DNA from: JAAFHN01 sp031421855
GTDB taxonomy: Bacteria > Pseudomonadota > Gammaproteobacteria > Burkholderiales > Burkholderiaceae_C
Length of the DNA stretch: 17,196 nt
Assembly (NCBI GenBank): GCA_031421855.1
Contig: JANOPN010000189.1
Span: 1-17,196, forward strand
Direction: 5' to 3'
The notes under the pieces: model-generated
Database searches by the model: none
The model's input: the letters and a program-made list of their open reading frames with translations, nothing else
Told to the model about the DNA's origin: nothing
Part shown: one piece after another, positions 1 to 6,988 of the stretch
How the letters are laid out: every line of letters starts with the position of its first letter
How positions within the stretch are numbered: position 1 is the stretch's first letter
Position numbers and translations under genes: made by a program

Positions 1-354
1 GCGAGCCACCAAATTAGCCCAAGTGTCGATGTCGTTTTGGGTGTAGCCGACCACCGTGGGCTTGCCCGTCGTTCCGCTGGACGCATGAATGCGCACCACT
101 CGCTCTCGCGGCACCGCAAACATGCCAAATGGATACGCGTCGCGCAAATCAGATTTGGTTGTAAACGGAAACTTCGCCAAATCGGTCAGGCTGCGACAGT
201 CGCTCGGATGTACCCCAGCCGCGTCAAACTTCGCACGGTACACGTTGGAGTGCGCGTAAGCGTGGTGCAGGGTTGCCTGCAACCGCTTGAGTTGCAGCGA
301 GCGCAAGGTGGCGATGCTGGCAGTCTCGATGGGGTCAAGGGCAAGTTGGTGCAT
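1..354 (-). CDS. paaK: Phenylacetate-CoA ligase PaaK, N-terminal part (runs off the window)
   Basis: PaaK activates phenylacetate with ATP and CoA to phenylacetyl-CoA, the entry step of the aerobic CoA-dependent pathway; it is cytoplasmic. Only the first 118 codons are present, and the reading frame stays open to base 1. The translation starts MHQLALDPIE and carries an N-terminal helix followed by a family-typical stretch around residues 35-80 (AHSNVYR, then KFPFTTKSDL). At residues 92-100 lies the adenylate-forming motif ASSGTTGKPT that contacts ATP phosphates. The ATG lies 10 bp after the paaI stop, so the gene is last of paaG-paaI-paaK here. The ribosome site is weak (TGAG), so translation may be coupled to paaI. 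Seen: motif and frame. Known: family reaction. The full protein is normally about 430 residues. Confidence 0.9.
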   Translation of the reverse strand, partial: MHQLALDPIETASIATLRSLQLKRLQATLHHAYAHSNVYRAKFDAAGVHPSDCRSLTDLAKFPFTTKSDLRDAYPFGMFAVPRERVVRIHASSGTTGKPTVVGYTQNDIDTWANLVAR

Positions 355-364
355 GGCGGGCGGC

Positions 365-826
365 TCAGTCAGGCTCGGGGCAGGTCGACGGCAGAACGGT
401 GCCGGAAATTTGGGTGGATTTGCCTCGCATCAAGGCCACCACTTCACCGCGCTGGTTGGTGACTCGCATGTCAAAAATGCCATGGCGCTTGTTGATGACT
501 TGCTCGATGCCTTGGCAGCTCAGCACGTCGCCAGGGTGGGCAGGGCGCAAAAACTCAATGCTGCACCCCGCGGCGACCGTGACTTGGTTGCGTGAGTTGC
601 ACGCAAACGCGAAGGTGGAGTCGGCTAGGGTGAAAATGAAGCCGCCGTGGCAGATTTTTTGACCGTTCAGATGGCGGTCGCTGACGACCATGCTCATGAC
701 TGCCCGCCCCGGTTCGCATGATTCAAGGCTCATGCCCATGGTGTCTTTGGATGCGATGTCGTTGGCAAACATGGCGGTACCGACAGCTCTAGCCAGCGCC
801 AGCTCAGGGGCCGTGGGTGAGGTCAT
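365..826 (-). CDS. paaI: Phenylacetyl-CoA thioesterase PaaI (hotdog fold)
   Basis: A 153-residue hotdog-fold thioesterase. PaaI hydrolyses phenylacetyl-CoA and hydroxylated derivatives and is thought to rescue CoA when the pathway stalls. The family signature runs from LNGQKICHGG (residues 53-62) through TLADSTFAFACNS (residues 67-78). D69 matches the catalytic aspartate of the E. coli enzyme, and the asparagine-glycine pair is N54-G55. The later FLRPAHPGD and MRGKS segments are also typical of PaaI. An AAGGG ribosome site sits 8 bases before the ATG, inside the end of paaG, and only 3 bases separate the paaG stop from this start. That argues for one mRNA. Length is close to the E. coli protein (about 140). 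Nothing looks broken. Confidence 0.9.
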   Translation of the reverse strand: MTSPTAPELALARAVGTAMFANDIASKDTMGMSLESCEPGRAVMSMVVSDRHLNGQKICHGGFIFTLADSTFAFACNSRNQVTVAAGCSIEFLRPAHPGDVLSCQGIEQVINKRHGIFDMRVTNQRGEVVALMRGKSTQISGTVLPSTCPEPD

Positions 827-829
827 CGC

Positions 830-1633
830 CTATCGCCCTTCAAACTGCGCCGGGCGTTTTTGCAAAAATGCATTCACGCCCTCCATGTAGTCAAAGCTGC
901 GTCCGAGCATTGATTGCGTGTCGCGCTCGGCATCGAGTTGCGCATCAAAGCTGCGTTGCTCACCGTCGCGCAAAAGCGTGCGCGTGGCGACCAAGGCTTG
1001 TGTGGGCAGGGTGGCGAGTTTCGCGGCGAGTGCCAAGGCTGATGCGAGTGGGTCGTCGGCGACATCCCAAATCAAGCCGCTGGACTTGGCGTCGGCCGCA
1101 CTGAGTTTGTCACCGGTGAGGGCTAGGCCCAGTGCGCGTGCCATGCCCACTCGCCGAGGCAGCAGCCAAGAGCCGCCAGCGTCAGGGATCAAGCCGATTT
1201 TGCTGAATGCTTGAACAAATGTTGCATTTGGCGCGGCGATGGCCATGTCGCAGGCCATGACAAAACTGGCCCCAGCGCCCGCCGCCACGCCGTTGACGGC
1301 GCAAAGGGTGGGCATGCGCAGGCGCATCAAACGCCTGGCGGTCGGGTTGAAGTGCTGCTCGATGGTGGGGCCAGGGTTGGCTCGCTCGATCAGGTCGTCG
1401 CCAGGCGCGAAATCGAACGATGCCAGGTCTGCCCCGGCGCAAAATCCGCGCCCCGCACCGGTGAAAACCACCGCGCGAATCGCCGTGTTGGCCTCCAGCG
1501 CGTCCAGCGCGGCCCAAAGCGCGTGGTGCATTTCGGGGATGAAGCTGTTGAGCGATGCGGGCCGGTTCAGTGTGACCAAGCCGACGGTGCCGCGAACTTC
1601 TGTGAGGATGGTGGCAGGGTTCATTCGCGACAT
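830..1633 (-). CDS. paaG: Ring 1,2-epoxyphenylacetyl-CoA isomerase PaaG (crotonase family)
   Basis: PaaG converts ring-1,2-epoxyphenylacetyl-CoA to the oxepin-CoA, and also acts as a double-bond isomerase later in the pathway. The 267-residue protein has the crotonase signature LNRPASLNSF, the oxyanion segment GRGFCAGADL, and VNGVAAGAGASFVMACD. The first hydratase glutamate is absent there, while the isomerase-type PDAGGSWLLPRRVG segment with its aspartate is present. It ends EGVNAFLQKRPAQFEGR, like E. coli PaaG. The frame stays open far upstream to 2077, but that extension runs antisense through the neighbouring gene. I took the ATG at 1633 (MSRMNP); an in-frame ATG at 1624 (MNPAT) is equally possible, and neither has a good ribosome site. 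It heads paaG-paaI-paaK here. Confidence 0.9.
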   Translation of the reverse strand: MSRMNPATILTEVRGTVGLVTLNRPASLNSFIPEMHHALWAALDALEANTAIRAVVFTGAGRGFCAGADLASFDFAPGDDLIERANPGPTIEQHFNPTARRLMRLRMPTLCAVNGVAAGAGASFVMACDMAIAAPNATFVQAFSKIGLIPDAGGSWLLPRRVGMARALGLALTGDKLSAADAKSSGLIWDVADDPLASALALAAKLATLPTQALVATRTLLRDGEQRSFDAQLDAERDTQSMLGRSFDYMEGVNAFLQKRPAQFEGR

Positions 1634-1684
1634 GTTAGCCGAGCTCAGAGTCGTTACAGTTGAGTGACTATAGGAGCCCGTTTC
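1634..1684. promoter_or_regulatory. Divergent control region between paaG and the enoyl-CoA hydratase gene
   Basis: The two start codons are only 51 bp apart. On the minus strand a TATAGT (complement of 1667-1672) with TTGGTG 16 bases upstream (complement of 1689-1694) could be the paaG promoter; it would start transcription near 1660. No convincing plus-strand promoter is visible, so the hydratase promoter probably lies inside the 5' end of paaG. I see no clear operator palindrome. The promoter call is inference from matches to sigma-70 consensus only. Confidence 0.35.
1672..1676 (+). promoter_or_regulatory. Ribosome binding site deciding the start of the enoyl-CoA hydratase gene
   Basis: AGGAG lies 8 bases before the ATG at 1685. 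The reading frame also contains an upstream GTG at 1664, but that would place this ribosome site inside the coding sequence, so the ATG is preferred. Confidence 0.8.
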
Positions 1685-2464
1685 ATGACACCAAAATTCA
1701 TCATCGCCCGCGTCGAGGCTGGCAAGGTCGGCATCATCACCTTGAACCGACCCAAGCAACTCAACGCCCTCAATGGCCAACTCATGGATGAGCTGGGCGC
1801 GCAGTTGCTGGCCTGGGACGCCGACGAAGCGATTGGTTGCATGATCGTGACCGGCAGCGACAAGGCGTTTGCGGCCGGTGCTGACATCGGCGCGATGGCA
1901 ACTTACAGCTTTGCCGACGCGTACAAAGGTGACTACATCACCCGCAATTGGGAAACGATCCGCAAGATTCGAAAGCCGGTTATCGCCGCAGTGAGCGGGT
2001 TTGCGCTGGGTGGTGGTTGTGAGTTGGCCATGATGTGCGACTTCATCATCGCGGCGGATAACGCCAAGTTTGGCCAACCCGAGATCAAACTGGGCATCAT
2101 CCCCGGCGCAGGTGGCACGCAGCGTTTGCCGCGTGCGGTGGGTAAGTCAAAAGCAATGGACATGTGCCTCACCTCGCGAATGATGGACGCGGCTGAGGCC
2201 GAACGGGCTGGTTTGGTGAGCCGAGTGGTGACTTTGGACAAACTGGCCGATGAAGCGCTGGGCGCGGCGTTGCAAATTTGCGATTTTGGGCAAATTGCAG
2301 TGATGGCAGCCAAAGAGTGCGTCAACCGCTCGTTTGAGGGCACCTTGGCCGACGGCATCATGTTCGAGCGGCGCATGTTTCATGCACTTTTTGCGACCAC
2401 CGACCAAAAAGAAGGCATGGACGCGTTCGTCAACAAGCGAAAACCGGTGTTTAAACACCAGTGA
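1685..2464 (+). CDS. Enoyl-CoA hydratase, crotonase family (PaaF/short-chain type)
   Basis: A 259-residue enoyl-CoA hydratase that adds water across the 2,3 double bond of enoyl-CoA thioesters in the cytoplasm. Both catalytic glutamates are in place: one in GGGCELAMMCDFIIA and one in FGQPEIKLGIIPGAGGTQRLP. The oxyanion-hole segment KAFAAGADIGAM is intact, and the protein ends with the usual EGMDAFVNKRKPVFKHQ. It therefore looks like a true hydratase, unlike the neighbouring PaaG. Its position suggests it may serve phenylacetate breakdown as the PaaF 2,3-dehydroadipyl-CoA hydratase. However, the sequence is equally like general short-chain enoyl-CoA hydratases of beta-oxidation, so I give no symbol. 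A good AGGAG site sets the start. The 3' end contains the palindrome GGTGTTTAAACACC (2446-2459). Confidence 0.92.
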   Translation: MTPKFIIARVEAGKVGIITLNRPKQLNALNGQLMDELGAQLLAWDADEAIGCMIVTGSDKAFAAGADIGAMATYSFADAYKGDYITRNWETIRKIRKPVIAAVSGFALGGGCELAMMCDFIIAADNAKFGQPEIKLGIIPGAGGTQRLPRAVGKSKAMDMCLTSRMMDAAEAERAGLVSRVVTLDKLADEALGAALQICDFGQIAVMAAKECVNRSFEGTLADGIMFERRMFHALFATTDQKEGMDAFVNKRKPVFKHQ

Positions 2465-2466
2465 TG

Positions 2467-2472
2467 TATAAT
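2467..2472 (+). promoter_or_regulatory. -10 promoter element for the tRNA gene
   Basis: A perfect TATAAT lies immediately after the hydratase stop codon and 41 bp before the tRNA. No good -35 hexamer is found 16-18 bases upstream; a 14-bp perfect palindrome (2446-2459) occupies that area instead. Transcription would start near 2479. Inferred from consensus match and position. Confidence 0.55.
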
Positions 2473-2513
2473 TTTGGGCTGTCTTGAGTAGCGCCGCTGC
2501 TTGAGTTTTGGAA

Positions 2514-2590
2514 GGCGCTTTAGCTCAGTCGGTTAGAGCGATGGAATCATAATCCACAGGTCCGCGGTTCGAATCCGTGAAGCGCCACCA
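2514..2590 (+). tRNA. tRNA-Met (anticodon CAU), probably elongator
   Basis: A complete 77-base tRNA including an encoded CCA end. The acceptor stem GGCGCTT pairs perfectly with AAGCGCC. The D arm (GCTC/GAGC), the T arm (CGCGG/CCGTG around TTCGAAT) and the anticodon loop ATCATAA are all recognisable, with anticodon CAT at positions 34-36. It starts with a paired G1-C72, so it is not the initiator. A CAU tRNA can also be the lysidine-modified Ile2 tRNA; the arms here look more like elongator Met, but I cannot exclude Ile2. One oddity: the top pair of the anticodon stem (27-43) is an A-C mismatch. Confidence 0.93.
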
Positions 2591-2619
2591 CCCTTTTCTT
2601 CAGCCTCTGGATTGAAACC

Positions 2620-3168
2620 ATGAAACGCTGTTGCCGGGCCGTCGAGCCCCTTTCCCCCAAACTGTTGATCTCCGTCGCGCTTGCGGCATTGGTTGGTGCC
2701 TCAAACGCCCAAACCGATTCGTCATCGCGTGATGCCGATCGCCGCTCAGGCGTCGTGCTCAGCGCTGCGGATGATGCCAACCTCGTCATCGACGGCGCGG
2801 TTGGGCGGCGATTTCCAGCCAACGTCAAGCGCGGCGTGATGCGGGTGTTGACATCGCCCGAGATCAGCATGGATGGCAAACCTGATCGGCTCAGTGTGGG
2901 GTCGCGCATCCGCAACCTCGACAACATGGTGGTGTCACCATCGCACTTGGTGGGACAGGGCTACGTTGTGAACTACAGGCGGGGCATTGGTGGCGAGATC
3001 AGCGATGTGTGGATGCTCACGGTCGATGAAGCCAAGGTGAAGCTGCCCACCGACCCAGCCAACCGCGAGAAAAATTCGTGGTTCTCAAGCTCTGAGAAGC
3101 CCGCTGTTGACAACGGCGACACGGCCTACGACAAGTTGCCCAAGTGGAACCCGGCCACGCCACGTTGA
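2620..3168 (+). CDS. Hypothetical exported protein
   Basis: I do not recognise this 182-residue protein. It begins with a basic segment and a hydrophobic stretch (KLLISVALAALVG), followed by SNA then Q at residues 28-31. That is a good signal peptidase I site after A30, so the mature protein is probably periplasmic. The mature part is hydrophilic with no cysteines, no further membrane segments and no metal-binding pattern that I can see. Residues 75-125 alternate hydrophobic and polar positions as in a small beta-rich domain (SVGSRIRNLDNMVV, then GQGYVVNYRR). The tail is rich in proline, asparagine and lysine. It starts 29 bp after the tRNA and may share its transcript. The ribosome site is poor. 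Codon use looks like the neighbouring core genes, which supports it being real. Confidence 0.75.
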   Translation: MKRCCRAVEPLSPKLLISVALAALVGASNAQTDSSSRDADRRSGVVLSAADDANLVIDGAVGRRFPANVKRGVMRVLTSPEISMDGKPDRLSVGSRIRNLDNMVVSPSHLVGQGYVVNYRRGIGGEISDVWMLTVDEAKVKLPTDPANREKNSWFSSSEKPAVDNGDTAYDKLPKWNPATPR

Positions 3169-3228
3169 CACATTGTGCCGCTTTTGGCTTTGGCCGGGCA
3201 AATTTGACACCTGCAGGCTCGTTTTGAC

Positions 3229-3285
3229 GGTTTTTTGACCATTGGTCTCCGTATTCATTGACTTTGTTGCTATATAAATAATAGC
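3229..3285 (+). repeat. Eroded copy of the 211-bp repeat core, in the miaB leader
   Basis: Bases 3242-3273 match the central part of repeat unit B at 27 of 32 positions, in the same orientation. The left and right ends of the unit are not recognisable. The segment runs into an AT-rich stretch with an imperfect inverted repeat (GCTAT at 3269-3273 and ATAGC at 3281-3285), just before the miaB start. A TATAAA at 3273-3278 could be a -10 box, without a good -35. Confidence 0.6.
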
Positions 3286-3300
3286 GTATTGGATTTTCGC

Positions 3301-4680
3301 ATGACCCTCGCCACGCCGACCAAAAAGGTCTTCATCAAAACGTTTGGTTGTCAAATGAACGAGTACGACTCCGACAAAATGGTCGATGTCTTGCGCGTGG
3401 CCGAAGGCTATGAGCCCACGCAAAACGTTGACGAAGCGGATTTGGTGCTATTTAACACCTGCAGCGTTCGCGAAAAAGCGCAAGAAAAGGTGTTCAGCGA
3501 CCTGGGCCGCGTGAAACACCTCAAGGCTAAAGGCGTGTTAATTGGTGTTGGCGGCTGTGTCGCCAGCCAAGAGGGCGAGGCCATCATCGACCGCGCGCCC
3601 TATGTTGACGTGGTGTTTGGGCCGCAAACCTTGCACCGCTTGCCGCAGCTCTTGAAGGCGAGGGCGACGCAGCAGCGCGCCCAAGTGGACATCAGCTTTC
3701 CTGAGATTGAAAAGTTCGATCACTTGCCGCCAGCGCGAGTTGAGGGGGCCACCGCGTTTGTGAGCATCATGGAAGGTTGCTCCAAATATTGCAGCTACTG
3801 CGTCGTACCGTACACGCGCGGCGAAGAGGTCAGCCGACCTTATGAGGACGTGATGGTCGAGGTGCAAAACCTGGCCACGCAAGGCGTCAAAGAAGTAACT
3901 TTGCTTGGGCAAAACGTGAACGGCTACCGTGGAATTTACCGAAGCGGCAGCTCAGAGCTTTGTGGCTTTTCAACCTTGATTGAACGGGTTGCAGAAATCC
4001 AAGGCATCGAGCGCATTCGCTTCACCACCAGCCACCCCAATGAGTTTGGGCAGGCTTTGATTGATGTCTACGCCCGTGTGCCCAAGCTGGTGAATCATCT
4101 GCACCTGCCCGTGCAACACGCGAGCGACCGAATCTTGATGGCGATGAAGCGCGGCTACACCTCGCTTCAGTTCAAAAGCACCATCCGAAAGCTGCGTGCC
4201 GTTCGCCCCGACATCAGCTTGAGCAGTGACTTCATCGTCGGGTTTCCGGGCGAGACGGATGACGATTTCAAAAAGCTGATGGACATGATCGTCGAGATCG
4301 GATTTGACTCATCGTTTTCGTTCATTTTCAGCCCACGCCCCGGAACCCCAGCAGCCAATTTGGCTGACGACACGCCGCACAGCGTCAAACTGGCGCGCCT
4401 GCAGCACCTCCAAGCCACCATTGAAGAAAACATCCAGCGCATCAGCGCGAGCCGGGTCGGCACGGTGCAGCGCGTCTTGGTTGAGGGCGCTTCGCGTCGG
4501 CCAGATAAAGCGGCCCCGGGCGTGGTCGTGGCGCAGCAATTGATGGCGCGAACCGAATGCAACCGAATCGTGAATTTTGACGGCGGCCCGAACTTTGCGC
4601 GCCTGATCGGCCAGTTGATCGATGTCCGCATCACCGAGGCGCTGCCGCATTCGCTTCGGGCTGAGGTGATGGCGGGGTGA
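3301..4680 (+). CDS. miaB: tRNA-2-methylthio-N6-dimethylallyladenosine synthase MiaB
   Basis: MiaB is a radical SAM methylthiotransferase that turns i6A37 into ms2i6A37 in tRNAs reading codons that start with U. At 459 residues it matches the family length. The N-terminal domain has the three cysteines of the auxiliary iron-sulfur cluster: C17 (KTFGCQMN), C54 (FNTCSVRE) and C86 (VGGCVAS). The radical SAM triad follows at C160, C164 and C167 (GCSKYCSYCVVPYTRGEE). Further on are LLGQNVNGY, HLPVQHASDRIL and DFIVGFPGETDDDF, all typical of MiaB. A C-terminal TRAM domain for RNA contact covers about residues 385-450. I chose the ATG at 3301; a TTG at 3289 would add only four residues. No Shine-Dalgarno sequence is seen for either. 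Confidence 0.96.
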   Translation: MTLATPTKKVFIKTFGCQMNEYDSDKMVDVLRVAEGYEPTQNVDEADLVLFNTCSVREKAQEKVFSDLGRVKHLKAKGVLIGVGGCVASQEGEAIIDRAPYVDVVFGPQTLHRLPQLLKARATQQRAQVDISFPEIEKFDHLPPARVEGATAFVSIMEGCSKYCSYCVVPYTRGEEVSRPYEDVMVEVQNLATQGVKEVTLLGQNVNGYRGIYRSGSSELCGFSTLIERVAEIQGIERIRFTTSHPNEFGQALIDVYARVPKLVNHLHLPVQHASDRILMAMKRGYTSLQFKSTIRKLRAVRPDISLSSDFIVGFPGETDDDFKKLMDMIVEIGFDSSFSFIFSPRPGTPAANLADDTPHSVKLARLQHLQATIEENIQRISASRVGTVQRVLVEGASRRPDKAAPGVVVAQQLMARTECNRIVNFDGGPNFARLIGQLIDVRITEALPHSLRAEVMAG

Positions 4681-4704
4681 TTTGTGTGAGTGGGTCGCCT
4701 ATCA

Positions 4705-4913
4705 GGGAGCCGTTCAACGCAGAGGCGCTGAGGCCGCAGAGGGCTGAGAAGAGGGTTTTGGGGTGTTTTGAGTGCTTTTATGGCACTTGGTCACCGGATT
4801 CATTGGGTTTGTTGCTATGGCTATTGGAGTGAAGCCGGACTTCGACTCAAGCAAATGTGTGGTGATCAAGACCCGACCCTGATGATCCCTCTGACGTGAT
4901 CCTCGCGCTTGGT
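4705..4913 (+). repeat. Dispersed repeat, unit A (plus orientation)
   Basis: A unit of about 210 bp. It opens with a GCAGAG-type microrepeat block (about 4716-4746), has a conserved core at 4771-4818, and ends with a moderately conserved half including TTCGACTCAAGCAAA and GACCCGACCC. The core is an exact 48-bp inverse of 6646-6693 in unit C. The core start of unit B lies 211 bp downstream, so A and B are tandem. It begins about 25 bp after the miaB stop. Confidence 0.9.
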
Positions 4914-5098
4914 AGGGGCAGTTTTCAACGCAGAGACGCAGAGGCCGCAGAGAGCTGAGAAGATGGTTGTTGGTTTTTTTTGGTGCTTTTGTGGCACTTG
5001 GTCACTGTATTCATTGGGCTTGTTGCTATGACTATTGGAGTGACGTAGGACGTCGACTCAAGCAAATCTGTCGCAATGCAAGACGGTATCGGACCCTC
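4914..5098 (+). repeat. Dispersed repeat, unit B (plus orientation)
   Basis: Second tandem unit. The left end has the clearest microrepeat: CGCAGAG, ACGCAGAG and GCCGCAGAG in succession at 4928-4952. The core (about 4992-5029) differs from unit A at a few positions. The shared right half includes TCGACTCAAGCAAATCTG. Similarity to unit A fades after about 5098, before the hairpin at 5105. Confidence 0.88.
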
Positions 5099-5330
5099 AT
5101 ACGTGTGTGACTCCCACACCCCTCAGCCACTGATGCACTGTGGGCTGGGATGCTGAAGGCTGCTGCGGTTGTCGCCGTGTTACCGGCGGCGGTCAACCCC
5201 ACCACAACGCTTGGTGTGTCGCTTGGCGCGGGTCGGAGGTGGGTCACGCTGAACACTATCAGTGGCGGATGTCCACGCAGCCTATGATGGTCAAGGATAG
5301 CGCGCGAAGTTTGACGCCGAGGGACTCATC

Positions 5331-6548
5331 ATGAACAACATCAAAAAGCATTTTCCCGAACTAGTTTTGCCATGGTTCGACTACGAATTTCAGCCAAGAA
5401 CGGTTGCGCAACTGACTAGTTGGGCTCAGCTACAGGCAGACCTTTATCTTCAGCCCGCTTTCTCTACAGTGCAGAATCTGGGCCACCCATTCAACATCCT
5501 CGGTACCTATTGGGTGTTCGTGCGTAATCTGCTTAATGCAGCCAATGACTTGGCCAGCCTTCCGAGGGACGGAGACCAGACGGCGGCAGAGCGTCTGGTG
5601 GCCAGCATCTCTTCATCGGCGACTGAGCTTTTTTTCAATTTAGGACTACCGCCGGCTGACTCGAGCGTCGGAGTACTGCTTGGTAAGCTAGCAAAAGACG
5701 ATCCGTCAGGAGCAGCTGCCGCTGTTTTCTCATTAAGTAGAACGAAGCGGGATAGCTCATACCAACCCAACACATGGACGCCGCTGGCTCTCCGTGGAAT
5801 CGCACTTGGGGCCGCCCTTAGCGCAGCCTCTCTCACGCAAAAAGGCGGATCGGCAAAGGCAAAAGCAGCCGAACAGGAACAAAAGTTGCATCGCCTCGCG
5901 CTTGTAGAACTTCAAGACCAAACAAGTGACACGGCAAGTAGGGCCAAGGCCGTGCTTGATGAGTGGTCGAACGATTCTGCAGCGGCAAAAAGTGCTTTCG
6001 AAAAGTGGCTCAGCTCAGCTCAAGCGGAGTCGAATCAACAAATCAATGAATGCAAAACTGAACTTGATGCTTTCAAAAAGCTCGTTAAGACCCAGATCGC
6101 CCTACAGGCACCAGTTGAATACTGGACGGACAAGGCGGTTCGCCACGAGAATCTCGCCTTTTTTTATGGCTTGCTCACCATCGGGCTGATGTTCACACTG
6201 TCTGCGTGCTCGTTCGGCTTCAGAGGCGAAATCAGAGATTTTTTTGGTAACCAACCGACACCGAGCGTCGTCTCGGTCTTTATCGGAGTGATCGTGGTCA
6301 CATTCATGTTTTGGGGCGTTCGGTTACTGGTTAGGCTCTTCCTAAGCAACCAGCATCTCGGCGGTGACGCGCGGGAGCGCGTCACCATGGTGCAAACGTA
6401 CTTGGCACTGAATGAGGCTGGTTTAGCCCCCAAGGACAACGAACTAGCGCCGATTTTGGTCGCGCTGTTTCGACCAGCAAGCGACGGTATGGTCAAAGAC
6501 GAGGCGATGCCACCGGTGTTAGTTGAGTTGCTTACACGGTCCAAATGA
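5331..6548 (+). CDS. Two-helix membrane protein with helical stalk, DUF6161-like
   Basis: A 405-residue protein whose overall plan and C-terminal motifs resemble the uncharacterised DUF6161 family; this is from memory and was not searched. Residues 1-165 form a mixed soluble region. Residues about 172-262 are rich in A, E, K, Q and L and look like a helical stalk or coiled coil. Two membrane segments follow at about 277-296 and 314-337, joined by a short loop. The conserved-looking tail has HLGGDARERVTMVQTYLAL (342-360) and ALFRPASDGMVKDEAMPP (378-395). There is no signal peptide, so both large parts are probably cytoplasmic. A GAGGG site precedes the ATG. Codons such as cta, tta and agt are commoner than in the flanking core genes, suggesting acquisition by transfer. 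It is alone, bracketed by inverted repeats. Function is unknown; a stress or phage-defence role is only a guess. Confidence 0.85.
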   Translation: MNNIKKHFPELVLPWFDYEFQPRTVAQLTSWAQLQADLYLQPAFSTVQNLGHPFNILGTYWVFVRNLLNAANDLASLPRDGDQTAAERLVASISSSATELFFNLGLPPADSSVGVLLGKLAKDDPSGAAAAVFSLSRTKRDSSYQPNTWTPLALRGIALGAALSAASLTQKGGSAKAKAAEQEQKLHRLALVELQDQTSDTASRAKAVLDEWSNDSAAAKSAFEKWLSSAQAESNQQINECKTELDAFKKLVKTQIALQAPVEYWTDKAVRHENLAFFYGLLTIGLMFTLSACSFGFRGEIRDFFGNQPTPSVVSVFIGVIVVTFMFWGVRLLVRLFLSNQHLGGDARERVTMVQTYLALNEAGLAPKDNELAPILVALFRPASDGMVKDEAMPPVLVELLTRSK

Positions 6549-6579
6549 CCACGTAGCGAGCCACCGCCAGCGTATGAAC

Positions 6580-6800
6580 CATCGGGGTCGGGTCTTGCAT
6601 TCCTACATTTTGCTGCAGTTGATTTCTCGCTTCACTCCAGTATCAATAGCAACAAACCCAATGAATCCGGTGACCAAGTGCCATAAAAGCACTGAAAACA
6701 CCTCCGTAACCCTCTTCTGGGCTCTCTGCGGCCTCTGCGTCTCTGCGTTGAAAACTGCCCCCCGACCAAGCTCGAGGCCCAAGTCGCAACCAACCAACCC
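6580..6800 (-). repeat. Dispersed repeat, unit C (minus orientation)
   Basis: A full-length unit inverted relative to A and B, starting about 31 bp after the stop of the membrane-protein gene. Bases 6646-6693 are the exact inverse of 4771-4818. Bases 6631-6682 are identical to 7355-7406 in unit E. The microrepeat block lies at about 6721-6751. The tail (6770-6796) matches the tail of unit D (AAGTCGCA and GCTCGAGG/GCGCGAGG). Confidence 0.9.
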
Positions 6801-6862
6801 GCTTCGAGGGTCTCCCATTTCCCATTTTTCCGGTACGTAGTCTCACTTCACTCTTCATCATG

Positions 6863-6988
6863 TCACACTGCCGTCGTACTTTTTGCCGCCAAGATCACGC
6901 GACTGACCGCTGAACCCGAGATGCCAAACGCCCGCTCAATGGCCGTTTGCGGGGAGGCTGGATCAGGTCTTTCATTGCGACAATTGAG
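6863..6988 (-). pseudogene. Possible helix-turn-helix relic
   Basis: On the minus strand an open frame of about 40 codons ends at a TGA (6863-6865). It contains TAIERAFGISGSAVSRVI, which looks like a DNA-binding helix-turn-helix of the kind seen at the C-terminus of some transposase-like and DnaA-related proteins. It has no start codon or preceding domain and runs straight into repeat unit D. I read it as a possible fragment of a decayed gene, but chance similarity is quite possible. Confidence 0.25.

Larger units (their letters stand above)
4681..5330. other. Intergenic stretch with two tandem repeat units and an unassigned segment
   Basis: These 650 bases hold repeat units A (4705-4913) and B (4914-5098). 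Bases 5099-5330 are unassigned: I see only a small hairpin (GTGTG at 5105-5109 with CACAC at 5115-5119), a TATGAT -10-like box at 5283-5288 without a clear -35, and a GAGGG ribosome site before 5331. Short frames in this segment show no protein-like features, so I call no gene. Confidence 0.6.

Noticed and set aside
1634..2077. N-terminal extension of paaG to 415 residues
   Set aside because: It runs antisense through the enoyl-CoA hydratase gene and matches nothing in PaaG; the family start fits 1633 or 1624.
2446..2459. Palindrome GGTGTTTAAACACC as a terminator
   Set aside because: It lies inside the coding end of the hydratase gene, is AT-centred and has no following T-run.
5140..5334. 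Short open frames between repeat unit B and the membrane-protein gene
   Set aside because: No ribosome site, no recognisable domain and odd composition (many W, C and R); one reads only 45 residues with a weakly hydrophobic start.
6523..6861. Short open frames on both strands reading AETQRPQR or RDAEAAES
   Set aside because: They are translations of repeat unit C; the same peptide arises at other copies.
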